64,000 nucleotides of DNA from Shewanella indica (GTDB taxonomy: Bacteria > Pseudomonadota > Gammaproteobacteria > Enterobacterales > Shewanellaceae), in assembly GCF_002836975.1 (NCBI RefSeq), contig NZ_NIJK01000032.1, positions 20,886-84,885 on the forward strand. Reading direction: 5' to 3'. Under the pieces are notes generated by a model. It was not told the origin of the DNA and did no database searches. It saw only the letters and a list, made by a program, of their open reading frames with translations. Position numbers and translations under genes: made by a program. Below are positions 26,801 to 33,828 of this stretch, one piece after another; the first letter of the stretch is position 1; each line of letters begins with the position of its first letter.

Positions 26801-27127
26801 GGGATAGTAGTCAATAACGCCATAGTACTGGTAGACAGGATCAATCAGCTCAGGCAAAGCGGCAAACAACGTCTCGACGCCATCAAGCAAGCGGCAGCAT
26901 CGCGTTTAAGACCCATACTGATGACCACACTGACCACCAATCTGGGGCTGCTGCCCATGGCAATAGGCTTAGGGGACGGCAGTGAAGTACGCGCGCCGAT
27001 GGCGATCACTGTCATTTTCGGCCTCAGCCTGTCGACTCTGCTGACTCTGGTGGTTATTCCTGTGCTTTATGCCCTGTTCGACCGCAAACAGTACGCCGAG
27101 CCGACCACCATGGGAGAAGGCGCATGA
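23879..27127 (+). CDS. RND efflux pump, HAE1-type (first of pair)
   Basis: This 1082-residue inner-membrane proton-driven efflux protein starts with the RND N-terminus (SVKRPVTVWMFMLAVILFGM). Transmembrane segment 4 shows GLLVDNAIVVLENIDR, with one aspartate and Asn in place of the second. The segment 10 region is GIVVNNAIVLVDRINQ, without the lysine of AcrB. Between the two halves (about residues 518-565) lies an extra strongly hydrophobic hairpin (FPFLLLLSYLPRLLLTLVLI, then RLLVWLVSLVMKPLS) that makes the protein longer than AcrB. It follows its adaptor by 21 bases and overlaps the second pump by ATGA. Substrates are unknown. Confidence 0.92.
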   Translation: MSIITTSVKRPVTVWMFMLAVILFGMVGFSRLAVKLLPDLSYPTLTIRTLYEGAAPVEVEQLISKPIEEAVGIVKGLRQISSISRSGMSDVVLEFEWGTEMDMASLDVREKLDTIELPLDVKKPLLLRFNPNLDPIMRLALPAPKATEAELKRLRTYAEEELKRDLESLSGVAAVRLSGGLEQEVHILLNQQKLAQLDLSSEAIRNRISEENVNLSAGKVIQGDREYLVRTVNQFHSLDELANVIVYQKGNTLVRLGEIAEVKDAFKERSDITRIGGKESIELAIYKEGDANTVAVANKLKSQLQQMRSEAKDSATPVPEIIYDQSEFIESAVSEVTSSALIGSLLAMLVIYLFLRDIIPTLIISISIPFSVIATFNMMYFADISLNIMSLGGIALAVGLLVDNAIVVLENIDRCKAQGMDRRQAAITGTKEVAGAIFASTLTTLAVFVPLVFVDGIAGALFADQALTVTFALLASLLVALTSIPMLASREGFTMLPELVKRDKPQPPAGKLGKLKHYSATVFTFPFLLLLSYLPRLLLTLVLIVTRLLVWLVSLVMKPLSRLFNLCYGWLADGYRPLLNLALKFRGITLALAIAVTAISGVLMSRLGMELIPPMNQGEFYVEILLPPGSEVSQTDAVLQRLALAIKDREDVKHAYSQAGSGGLMTSDTRRGGENWGRLQVVLADHRAFDQVAAKLRSTLRTIPELEAQIQYPELFSFKTPLEIELSGYELEQLKTSAASLVKALEGDPRFVDVSSSLRDGQPELSIRFDHARMAALGLDAPTVATSIAQRVGGTVASKYTLRERKIDILVRSELDERNQISDIDAMLINPSSPQPIPLSAVADVSLTLGPSAINRISQQRVAIVSANLAYGDLNQAVASAKHILSQLTLPASVQSRFGGQNEEMEHSFQSLKIALILAVFLVYLVMASQFESLLHPLLILMAVPMALSGSIYGLAITGTQLSVIVFIGLIMLAGIVVNNAIVLVDRINQLRQSGKQRLDAIKQAAASRLRPILMTTLTTNLGLLPMAIGLGDGSEVRAPMAITVIFGLSLSTLLTLVVIPVLYALFDRKQYAEPTTMGEGA

Positions 27128-30100
27128 ATCTGACCAAACTGGCGCTCAAGCGCCCGGTGACCACCAGCATGTTCTTTGTGGCCATTCTGCTCTTTGGTCT
27201 GGCCGCCAGCCGCTTGCTGCCGCTGGAGATGTTCCCCGGGATAGAGATACCGCGGATCTTTATCCAGGTGCCTTACAAAGGCTCCTCTCCGGCGGAAGTG
27301 GAACGCGACATCACCAATGTCCTGGAAGAGTCGCTCGCCACCATGGGTGGACTCGATGAGCTGCGCTCACGTTCCAGCCAGGATGGCAGCGAGATAGAAG
27401 TGAGAATGAAGTGGGGTGAAAACGTCGCCGCCCGCAGCCTGGAAGCGCGGGAAAAGGTGGATGCGGTGCGCCATCTGCTGCCAACCGATGTGGATCGGGT
27501 GTTTATCATGCAGTTCTCAACTGCCGACATGCCTATGCTGAATATCAGGATCTCCAGTGAGCGGGAACTCTCCGGCGCCTTCGATCTGCTGGAGAAACAG
27601 CTCAAACGGCCACTGGAGCGGGTGGAAGGCGTTTCCAAGGTCACCCTCTATGGCGTGGAGCAAAAACAGATAGAGATACGTCTCGATGCCCAGCGCCTGG
27701 CCGCCAGTGGCATGAGTGTTCCCGCCATTCACAAGCGTCTGGCGGCAGAAAACTTTGTGATAAGCGGCGGCAACCTGAGGGACAACGGCCGGGTCTATCA
27801 GGTGTCTCCCAAGGGCGAGTTCCGTAATCTCGAAGAGATCAAGGCGCTGGTATTGCTGCCGGGTTTGACCCTGGGCGATATCAGCGAAGTCAATTTCGCC
27901 CTGCCTGAAGCCACCGAGGGCCGCCATCTGGATAAGAAATATGCCGTCGGCCTGGATGTGTTCAAGGAATCCGGCGCCAATCTGGTGGAGGTTTCGACCA
28001 GGGTGCTTAAAGTGATTGAGGCCGCCAGAGAGGACAAGCAATTTCAGGGGATCAAGCTGTTTATCATGGAAGATCAGGCCCACGGAGTGAAATCGTCGCT
28101 CAAGGACTTGTTGATGTCCGGTCTGCTGGGCGCCCTGCTCTCCTTTGCCGTGCTGTATCTGTTCCTGCGCAACCTGCGCATGACCCTGGTGGTGGTTTCC
28201 TCCGTGCCCATCTCCATCTGCATGACATTGGCCGGCATGTACTTTCTCGGCTACAGCCTCAATATTCTCTCTATGATGGGGCTGCTGCTGGCGATAGGTA
28301 TGCTGATTGATAATGCCGTGGTGGTCACAGAGAGTGTGTTGCAGGAGCAGCAACATGGCGCTGTCGATAACAATACAGATGACAGCCCCAACAACACTGG
28401 CGATCGGGCAATCCTCAACGGGGTCGACAAGGTAGCACTGGCGGTGCTGGCCGGCACCCTGACCACGGCGATAGTGTTCCTGCCGAATATTTTCGGGGTC
28501 AAAGTGGAGCTGACCATCTTCCTCGAACACGTTGCCATCGCCATCTGCATTTCGCTGGCGGCCTCGCTGTTGGTGGCCAAGACGCTGATCCCCTTGATGC
28601 TGTCAAAACTGCAACTCAGGTTTGAGCGGGTCGAGAAAGAGTCGCGGCTGCAGAAGTCTTACCACACCAGTCTCAACTGGATACTGCGGCACCCGAAAAC
28701 CGCTACTTGCCTGGCACTGCTGATGTTACTGTCAACCGCCCTGCCGCTGTCGTTGGTGAAACAGGACAGTCAGGACAGCCAAAGCAAGGAGCGCTTCTAC
28801 ATCAACTACCAGTTGCAAGGACGTCACAGCCTGGCGGTCACCGAGGCCATGGTCAGCCAGATGGAAGACTACCTCTATGCCCATAAGGAAGAGTTCCACA
28901 TAGATGCCGTCTACAGCTATTACTCTCCCGAGGATGCCTCTTCCACCATACTGCTGAAGCCGGATCTGGAGGAAGATGTCGCCGAGCTGAAAAAGCGGAT
29001 CCGCGCAGGATTTCCCAAGTTCTCCATTGCCAAGCCTCAGTTTGGCTGGGGCAGCGATGAGTCCGGCGTCAGAGTCACACTGACCGGGCGCTCCACCTCA
29101 GAGCTTGTTCGCCTCAGTGAACAGGTGATCCCTTTGCTCTCCAACATAGAGGGCCTGCATGATGTGCGCTCTGAGCTCAACGGCGCCCAGCAGGAGGTGA
29201 TAGTACAGATAGACAGAGAGCTGGCCGCCCGCCTGGGGCTGAGCATCAAGGATATTGCCGGCAGTATCTCCCTGGCACTGCGGGGCGCAGCACTGCGTTC
29301 ATTTCGCCACGATCCCAGCGGTGAGCTCAGAATCGAACTGGCCTTTGAACGCGACTGGCGTCAGTCGCTGGAGCGGCTAAAACAATTGCCCATAGTGCGG
29401 CAGGACAACAAGGTCTATTCGCTGGAGAGTCTGGCCAAGGTGGAAATTGTCCCCAGATTCGATGTCATTCGTCACTATGATCGCCAGACGGCACTTTCCA
29501 TAGGCGCTAACCTTGAAGACCTCAGTATGGAAGAGGCGCAGAAACAGATCATGGCGGCGCTCAAGCATGTCAACTTCCCCCATGGTTATGACTACTCACT
29601 CAGAGGCGGCTTTCAACGTCAGGACGAGGAAGAGTCTGTCATGCTGATCAACATGGTGTTGGCGATTGCCATGATCTATATAGTGATGGCGGCTTTGTTT
29701 GAGTCGCTGCTGCTGCCGAGCGCCATCATTACCAGCATACTCTTCTCCATCACAGGGGTATTCTGGGCCCTGTGGCTGAGCGGCACGCCTATGTCTGTGA
29801 TGGCCATGATAGGCATACTGATCCTGATGGGGATAGTGGTCAACAACGGCATAGTGCTGGTGGATCAAATCAATCAGATGACGCCGCCACTGGAGCAGTT
29901 GTCTGAAGTCATAGCCTCTGTCTGTGTCACCCGCTTGCGGCCGGTATTGATGACGGTTGGGACCACAGTTCTGGGCCTGCTTCCGCTGGCGCTGGGAGAC
30001 ACTCAGATAGGCGGTGGTGGCCCGCCATACTCACCTATGGCGATTGCCATCATAGGCGGCTTGAGTTTCTCCACCCTGACCAGTCTCTATTTGGTGCCCC

Positions 30101-30195
30101 TGTGTTACCAGGCCTTCTTCCGCCTGCGTCATAATGCGGCCATCAGGCTCGGGCAATCGCTCAAACTCAGTCAGCGCCTGCTGCCCTGGACCTGA
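27124..30195 (+). CDS. RND efflux pump, HAE1-type (second of pair)
   Basis: This 1023-residue RND pump subunit is translated from an ATG overlapping the stop of the first pump (ATGA). It has the N-terminal KRPVTTSMFFVAILLFG, segment 4 LAIGMLIDNAVVVTESVLQE and segment 10 region GIVVNNGIVLVDQINQ. Just after segment 4 there is an acidic asparagine-rich insertion (NNTDDSPNNTGDRA, about residues 416-435) facing the cytoplasm. Two different pump genes after one adaptor suggest a hetero-oligomeric pump as in MdtBC, or two alternative pumps sharing one adaptor. A terminator follows at 30220. Confidence 0.92.
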   Translation: MNLTKLALKRPVTTSMFFVAILLFGLAASRLLPLEMFPGIEIPRIFIQVPYKGSSPAEVERDITNVLEESLATMGGLDELRSRSSQDGSEIEVRMKWGENVAARSLEAREKVDAVRHLLPTDVDRVFIMQFSTADMPMLNIRISSERELSGAFDLLEKQLKRPLERVEGVSKVTLYGVEQKQIEIRLDAQRLAASGMSVPAIHKRLAAENFVISGGNLRDNGRVYQVSPKGEFRNLEEIKALVLLPGLTLGDISEVNFALPEATEGRHLDKKYAVGLDVFKESGANLVEVSTRVLKVIEAAREDKQFQGIKLFIMEDQAHGVKSSLKDLLMSGLLGALLSFAVLYLFLRNLRMTLVVVSSVPISICMTLAGMYFLGYSLNILSMMGLLLAIGMLIDNAVVVTESVLQEQQHGAVDNNTDDSPNNTGDRAILNGVDKVALAVLAGTLTTAIVFLPNIFGVKVELTIFLEHVAIAICISLAASLLVAKTLIPLMLSKLQLRFERVEKESRLQKSYHTSLNWILRHPKTATCLALLMLLSTALPLSLVKQDSQDSQSKERFYINYQLQGRHSLAVTEAMVSQMEDYLYAHKEEFHIDAVYSYYSPEDASSTILLKPDLEEDVAELKKRIRAGFPKFSIAKPQFGWGSDESGVRVTLTGRSTSELVRLSEQVIPLLSNIEGLHDVRSELNGAQQEVIVQIDRELAARLGLSIKDIAGSISLALRGAALRSFRHDPSGELRIELAFERDWRQSLERLKQLPIVRQDNKVYSLESLAKVEIVPRFDVIRHYDRQTALSIGANLEDLSMEEAQKQIMAALKHVNFPHGYDYSLRGGFQRQDEEESVMLINMVLAIAMIYIVMAALFESLLLPSAIITSILFSITGVFWALWLSGTPMSVMAMIGILILMGIVVNNGIVLVDQINQMTPPLEQLSEVIASVCVTRLRPVLMTVGTTVLGLLPLALGDTQIGGGGPPYSPMAIAIIGGLSFSTLTSLYLVPLCYQAFFRLRHNAAIRLGQSLKLSQRLLPWT

Positions 30196-30219
30196 GCCCA
30201 AAAGCGCCGCTGAACAGAT

Positions 30220-30246
30220 AAAAAAGCTGCCATTGCAGCTTTTTTA
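30220..30246. terminator. Terminator after the RND operon
   Basis: An AGCTGC / GCAGCT stem with loop CATT is flanked by A and T runs (AAAAA before, TTTTT after). It lies 25 bases after the second RND gene stop and could work in both directions. Confidence 0.85.
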
Positions 30247-30308
30247 TTGCCCGGACATCAATAGCAAACTAGCTTTATCCCAACACTCAACTATTTGTTG
30301 GAGTTCCC

Positions 30309-31208
30309 ATGCCAGGTTTGCTTAAAAGCTTTACATCACTCGTGCTGTTTACACTTGTCAGCTTGGCTGCCGCGGCGGAAAACAATTCCTATGCCCAGAA
30401 TCCCTATGCAGAGGTCAAGATAACCACTCATGAATTGCTGCCGGGTCGCTATATGTTGACCGGCGCTGGCGGCAACATAGGTGTCAGCGCCGGGGAGGAT
30501 GGACTGCTTATTATAGATGACCAGTTTGCGCCGCTGGCAGAGAAAATTTCTGCGGCATTACAGGGCCTCAAGCCGGACCATCCGGCTTTTGTCATCAATA
30601 CCCATTTTCACGGCGATCATACCGGGGGCAATCTGTACTTTGGCCAAAACGCCAACATTCTTGCCCACGAGAATGTGCTCAAGCGCTTGAATGAGAAAGC
30701 AACCCAAAAGAAGGCGCTACCTGTTATCACCTATGACAAGGGACTGAAAATTCACCTCAACAACCAGGTGTTGGAACTTATTCACCTAGGCCCAGGGCAT
30801 ACGGATGGTGACACCCTGGTGCTATGGCAGGATCGCAAACTGGTGCATATGGGCGATCTCTTCTTTAAAGACAGGTTTCCTTTTATCGATCTCGACCACG
30901 GCGGCTCGGTCATCGGCTACAGAGACAATGTCGCGGCCGTGCTTGAACTCATAGATCAGGATACCCTGGTTATTCCAGGTCATGGGGAACTGGCTAATAA
31001 GGCCGATCTCCTGAGGTTCAAACATATGCTGGATGACTGCATCAATTGGATGAAAGCGGGCAAGCAGCGCGGCATGACTCTCGAGCAGATGCAGGCCAAG
31101 GAACTGCCCCAAGCATGGCGGGAATGGGGCTGGCAATTCATCCCCAAGGAGCGCTGGGTCAAGACCTTATATTTAGGGGTTTCAGACGACCAAAACCCTG
31201 CCCGGTAA
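30309..31208 (+). CDS. Secreted metallo-beta-lactamase-fold hydrolase
   Basis: This 299-residue protein has a signal peptide (SFTSLVLFTLVSLAAAAENN) and the MBL-fold metal motif NTHFHGDHTGGN (about residues 98-109), then LGPGHTDGDTLVLW, MGDLFF and VIPGHGELANK. The order matches the quinoprotein-relay/SoxH-like MBL group rather than classical beta-lactamases. The substrate cannot be read from the sequence. A GGAG ribosome site precedes the ATG. It follows the RND terminator and precedes the sigma54 activator by 63 bases in the same direction. Confidence 0.87.
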   Translation: MPGLLKSFTSLVLFTLVSLAAAAENNSYAQNPYAEVKITTHELLPGRYMLTGAGGNIGVSAGEDGLLIIDDQFAPLAEKISAALQGLKPDHPAFVINTHFHGDHTGGNLYFGQNANILAHENVLKRLNEKATQKKALPVITYDKGLKIHLNNQVLELIHLGPGHTDGDTLVLWQDRKLVHMGDLFFKDRFPFIDLDHGGSVIGYRDNVAAVLELIDQDTLVIPGHGELANKADLLRFKHMLDDCINWMKAGKQRGMTLEQMQAKELPQAWREWGWQFIPKERWVKTLYLGVSDDQNPAR

Positions 31209-31271
31209 CTTGAGGCTCTTCCCTGAGCTGACTAAACTTAAAGTCTGATACGCCCAGGGATCTGAACGCTC

Positions 31272-32639
31272 ATGAACCAAGATGTTCCAAGCGATTCTAA
31301 AGGGTCCAGAATCAGTCGGCGTAACATATTGGTCCTGGATCCTGTCGATGGCTTGCCTGATATTGCCGCCGAGTTGGCACCCTTTGGCTGGCATTGCTTC
31401 AAGGCACAGCGAGCCCATGATGCATTGACCCTACTGGGTCAATACGACATCAGGGTAATTGTTGCCGTCATTGAAACCAGTAGCCATAGGTGCCAGGCCA
31501 GAGAAATAGCCGAGATCCAAAGAAAACACCCCAAATTGCAATGGTTGGCGGTGACAGATGGCATATTGGACACAAGTTGTAGCTGGCTATTGTCGGCAAA
31601 CTTTATCGATTACTACCACAAGCCTTTGAGCTGGTGCCGCTTCAATGACTCTCTGGGGCATGCCTGGGGTATGTCACAACTGGCGAGGAACAATCCCACC
31701 GTCGCCATTGATGGCGCCCCGCTGACCGCGATTGAAGGCAAGCACCCACTGATCCAAACCTTGCGGCGGGATCTGGAAAAACTGGGACAATCTGACGATA
31801 CGGTACTTCTCAGCGGTGAAACCGGCTCAGGAAAAGGCCTTTGTGCCAAATGGTTGCATTTTCTGTCCCATCGCCGTCAAGGCCCTTTCGTTACCCTCAA
31901 CTGCGGCGCCCTGCCCGCAAGTCTGATCCAATCAACGCTGTTTGGCCATGAAAAAGGCGCCTTTACCGGGGCAGACAAGCGCTATATAGGACATTTGGAA
32001 CAAGCTGATGGTGGCACCCTGTTTCTGGATGAAATCGCCGATCTGCCGCTGGACCTCCAGGTGAATCTGTTGCACTTTCTCGATGACAAACAAATTATGC
32101 GGATAGGCGCCTGCCATCCACAGACAGTCAACTGCCGAATGATATTTGCCTCCCATCAGGACCTTGAAAACGCCGTCGATGAAGGTCGATTTCGGGAAGA
32201 TCTCTATCATCGCCTCAATGTATTGCGGCTACATGTCCCCAGCCTGAGGGAGTACAAAATCGATATCATTCCCATGGCTGAACGTTTTTTGCAAAGCATC
32301 CCGGGCAATGCCAGTTCACTGGTATTCAGTAACGAAGCCCTCAATGCCATTCATAATTACAACTGGCCGGGTAATGTCAGGGAACTGCAAAACCGTATTC
32401 GCCGTGCAGCCGTCATGGCCGAAGGCACAGAGATCTCAGCCAAAGCCCTGGGGCTGGATAGAATAAAGGAGCATAACCCTGATATAGATCTGGCCAAACA
32501 GAGGGATAACCTGGATGCCGAAGTACTGCTCAAGGCCATTGCCGATAACCGCCACAATATCTCTGCTGCGGCCCGACAACTCAATATTTCCAGAACGACC
32601 TTCTATCGCTTGATAAAGAAGTGTCAAATTCAACTCTGA
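31272..32639 (+). CDS. VpsR-like sigma54-interacting transcriptional activator
   Basis: This 455-residue enhancer-binding protein has three parts. The N-terminal receiver-like region (NILVLDPVDGLPDIAAELAP, QWLAVTDGI) resembles VpsR, lacks obvious phospho-acceptor surroundings and is followed by the FIDYYHKPLSW region. The AAA+ domain has Walker A GETGSGKG (near residue 180), the sigma54 loop GAFTGA (near 229), Walker B GGTLFLDEIA and the NWPGNVRELQNRI arginine-finger region. The C-terminus is a Fis-type helix-turn-helix (NISAAARQLNISRTTFYRLI). VpsR controls biofilm matrix in Vibrio. It is likely to control the neighbouring secreted-protein genes, but the sequence does not prove this. Confidence 0.85.
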   Translation: MNQDVPSDSKGSRISRRNILVLDPVDGLPDIAAELAPFGWHCFKAQRAHDALTLLGQYDIRVIVAVIETSSHRCQAREIAEIQRKHPKLQWLAVTDGILDTSCSWLLSANFIDYYHKPLSWCRFNDSLGHAWGMSQLARNNPTVAIDGAPLTAIEGKHPLIQTLRRDLEKLGQSDDTVLLSGETGSGKGLCAKWLHFLSHRRQGPFVTLNCGALPASLIQSTLFGHEKGAFTGADKRYIGHLEQADGGTLFLDEIADLPLDLQVNLLHFLDDKQIMRIGACHPQTVNCRMIFASHQDLENAVDEGRFREDLYHRLNVLRLHVPSLREYKIDIIPMAERFLQSIPGNASSLVFSNEALNAIHNYNWPGNVRELQNRIRRAAVMAEGTEISAKALGLDRIKEHNPDIDLAKQRDNLDAEVLLKAIADNRHNISAAARQLNISRTTFYRLIKKCQIQL

Positions 32640-32680
32640 TGCTGCCAGGGAGTCAGTGGCAGCCACTAAAGGAGCTCACT

Positions 32681-33445
32681 ATGTTCAATCATCCGCTGAT
32701 GTTTATCTGGCTTCCACTACTGTTGCTGTCTGGATGTCAGCCACAGCAGCCGTCCTCTTCAGAGCAGGAACTTAAACAATCTATGGCTGAGATCAAACTC
32801 CAACTGATCCAAATGGAAAAACAAATCAAGGAGATCCATGAAATAGCTACAGCATCAACAACCCCTAAAGCCAAAGAGTTGCCGCCCTTGGCAGACCTGG
32901 ATAATCAAGGCAAGCTACCCTCCTTGGGTCAATCTGAAGCACCAATCGTCATAGTGGAGTTTTCAGACTTTCAATGTCCCTATTGCAAACGCTTTTTGGA
33001 TCTCAGCTTTCCCAAACTCAAGCAGCAATATATAGATACAGGTAAGGTCAGATACCTGGTTCGCAACTTTCCGCTAAGCTTTCACGCCAATGCCGAAAGC
33101 GCTGCTATTGCAGCAGCCTGTGCCGGCAAACAAGATAGTTACTGGCCAATGCGAGAACAACTTTTTGCCAATATTACCCGGCTCAATCCTGAACTCTATT
33201 TAAGTAGTGCCAAGCAGCAAGATTTACAACTGCCGGACTTTGAAGCCTGCCTTGATGATCCTGCCATTAAGGCGAGTGTCATGGCAGATCTCCAGTACGG
33301 TCAGCAATATGGCGTCACCGGCACCCCAAGTTTTATCATAGGTCGAGTAAGTAATAACCAGATGCAGACACCCAAGTTATTGGTAGGAGCTCATCCCTAC
33401 GAAGCCTTTAGTGCCATTTTGGATAAATTACAGCAGGATAATTAG
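32681..33445 (+). CDS. DsbA-like thiol-disulfide oxidoreductase lipoprotein
   Basis: This 254-residue envelope protein from ATG 32681 (AAAGGAG ribosome site) has a lipobox (LLLLSGC, Cys19), a coiled-coil stretch at about residues 27-56 (QELKQSMAEIKLQLIQMEKQ), then a DsbA-type thioredoxin domain with active site CPYC (residues 99-102, FSDFQCPYCKRF) and cis-proline loop GVTGTPSFIIG. Such proteins oxidise or isomerise cysteines in exported proteins. A membrane-anchored DsbA-like enzyme just upstream of a 20-cysteine secreted protein suggests a dedicated partnership. It lies 41 bases after the VpsR-like gene, with a small hairpin at 32641-32663 between them. Confidence 0.87.
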   Translation: MFNHPLMFIWLPLLLLSGCQPQQPSSSEQELKQSMAEIKLQLIQMEKQIKEIHEIATASTTPKAKELPPLADLDNQGKLPSLGQSEAPIVIVEFSDFQCPYCKRFLDLSFPKLKQQYIDTGKVRYLVRNFPLSFHANAESAAIAAACAGKQDSYWPMREQLFANITRLNPELYLSSAKQQDLQLPDFEACLDDPAIKASVMADLQYGQQYGVTGTPSFIIGRVSNNQMQTPKLLVGAHPYEAFSAILDKLQQDN

Positions 33446-33828
33446 TCTGACGCCTCATCCCACCGACTCACTTCCCCCCTCAGCTCCAAACAAACTGGCC
33501 TGCGCTACACGCAGGCCAGCTACTGAACAAGTGATACAAGCTGAAACATACTCAAGCATCTGATTCTAAAGCAAGCCATTCACAGTGTTCCAAAGACGAA
33601 ACACCCAGACTGTTACACCTGGCAGACAAAAAATAGAAAACACATAAAAATCAAAATATTAACTATATGGAATGACGTTTGCTTATCAGGGAGGCGTTTG
33701 GATATTTGCTGTGCGAATCCGGCCATTCCTTTGGGAAGCCTTAACCGGTGATGTTACTCGATTGCAGCAAGCTCACTAAAATGTGCGGCCACTGTCAGTG
33801 GCCAAACAAACTTCGGAGGGATAGCAAG
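33446..33828. other. 383-base gene-free leader upstream of the cysteine-rich protein gene
   Basis: The region begins with a perfect 9-bp hairpin (CTGGCCTGC / GCAGGCCAG, 33495-33519) without a T run. An AT-rich segment follows around 33630-33665, and a second short hairpin (GGCCACT / AGTGGCC, 33787-33803) lies 25 bases before the start codon. I do not recognise a riboswitch class. The long leader suggests promoter and post-transcriptional control of the next gene. Confidence 0.5.

Noticed and set aside
27517..28530. Long (337-codon) minus-strand frame inside the second RND gene
   Set aside because: It is a shadow of the strongly supported RND frame, with histidine- and glutamine-rich nonsense composition.
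33640..33828. Cobalamin-type riboswitch before the cysteine-rich gene
   Set aside because: A GCCACTG string suggested it, but it is part of a short hairpin and the B12 box and core are missing.
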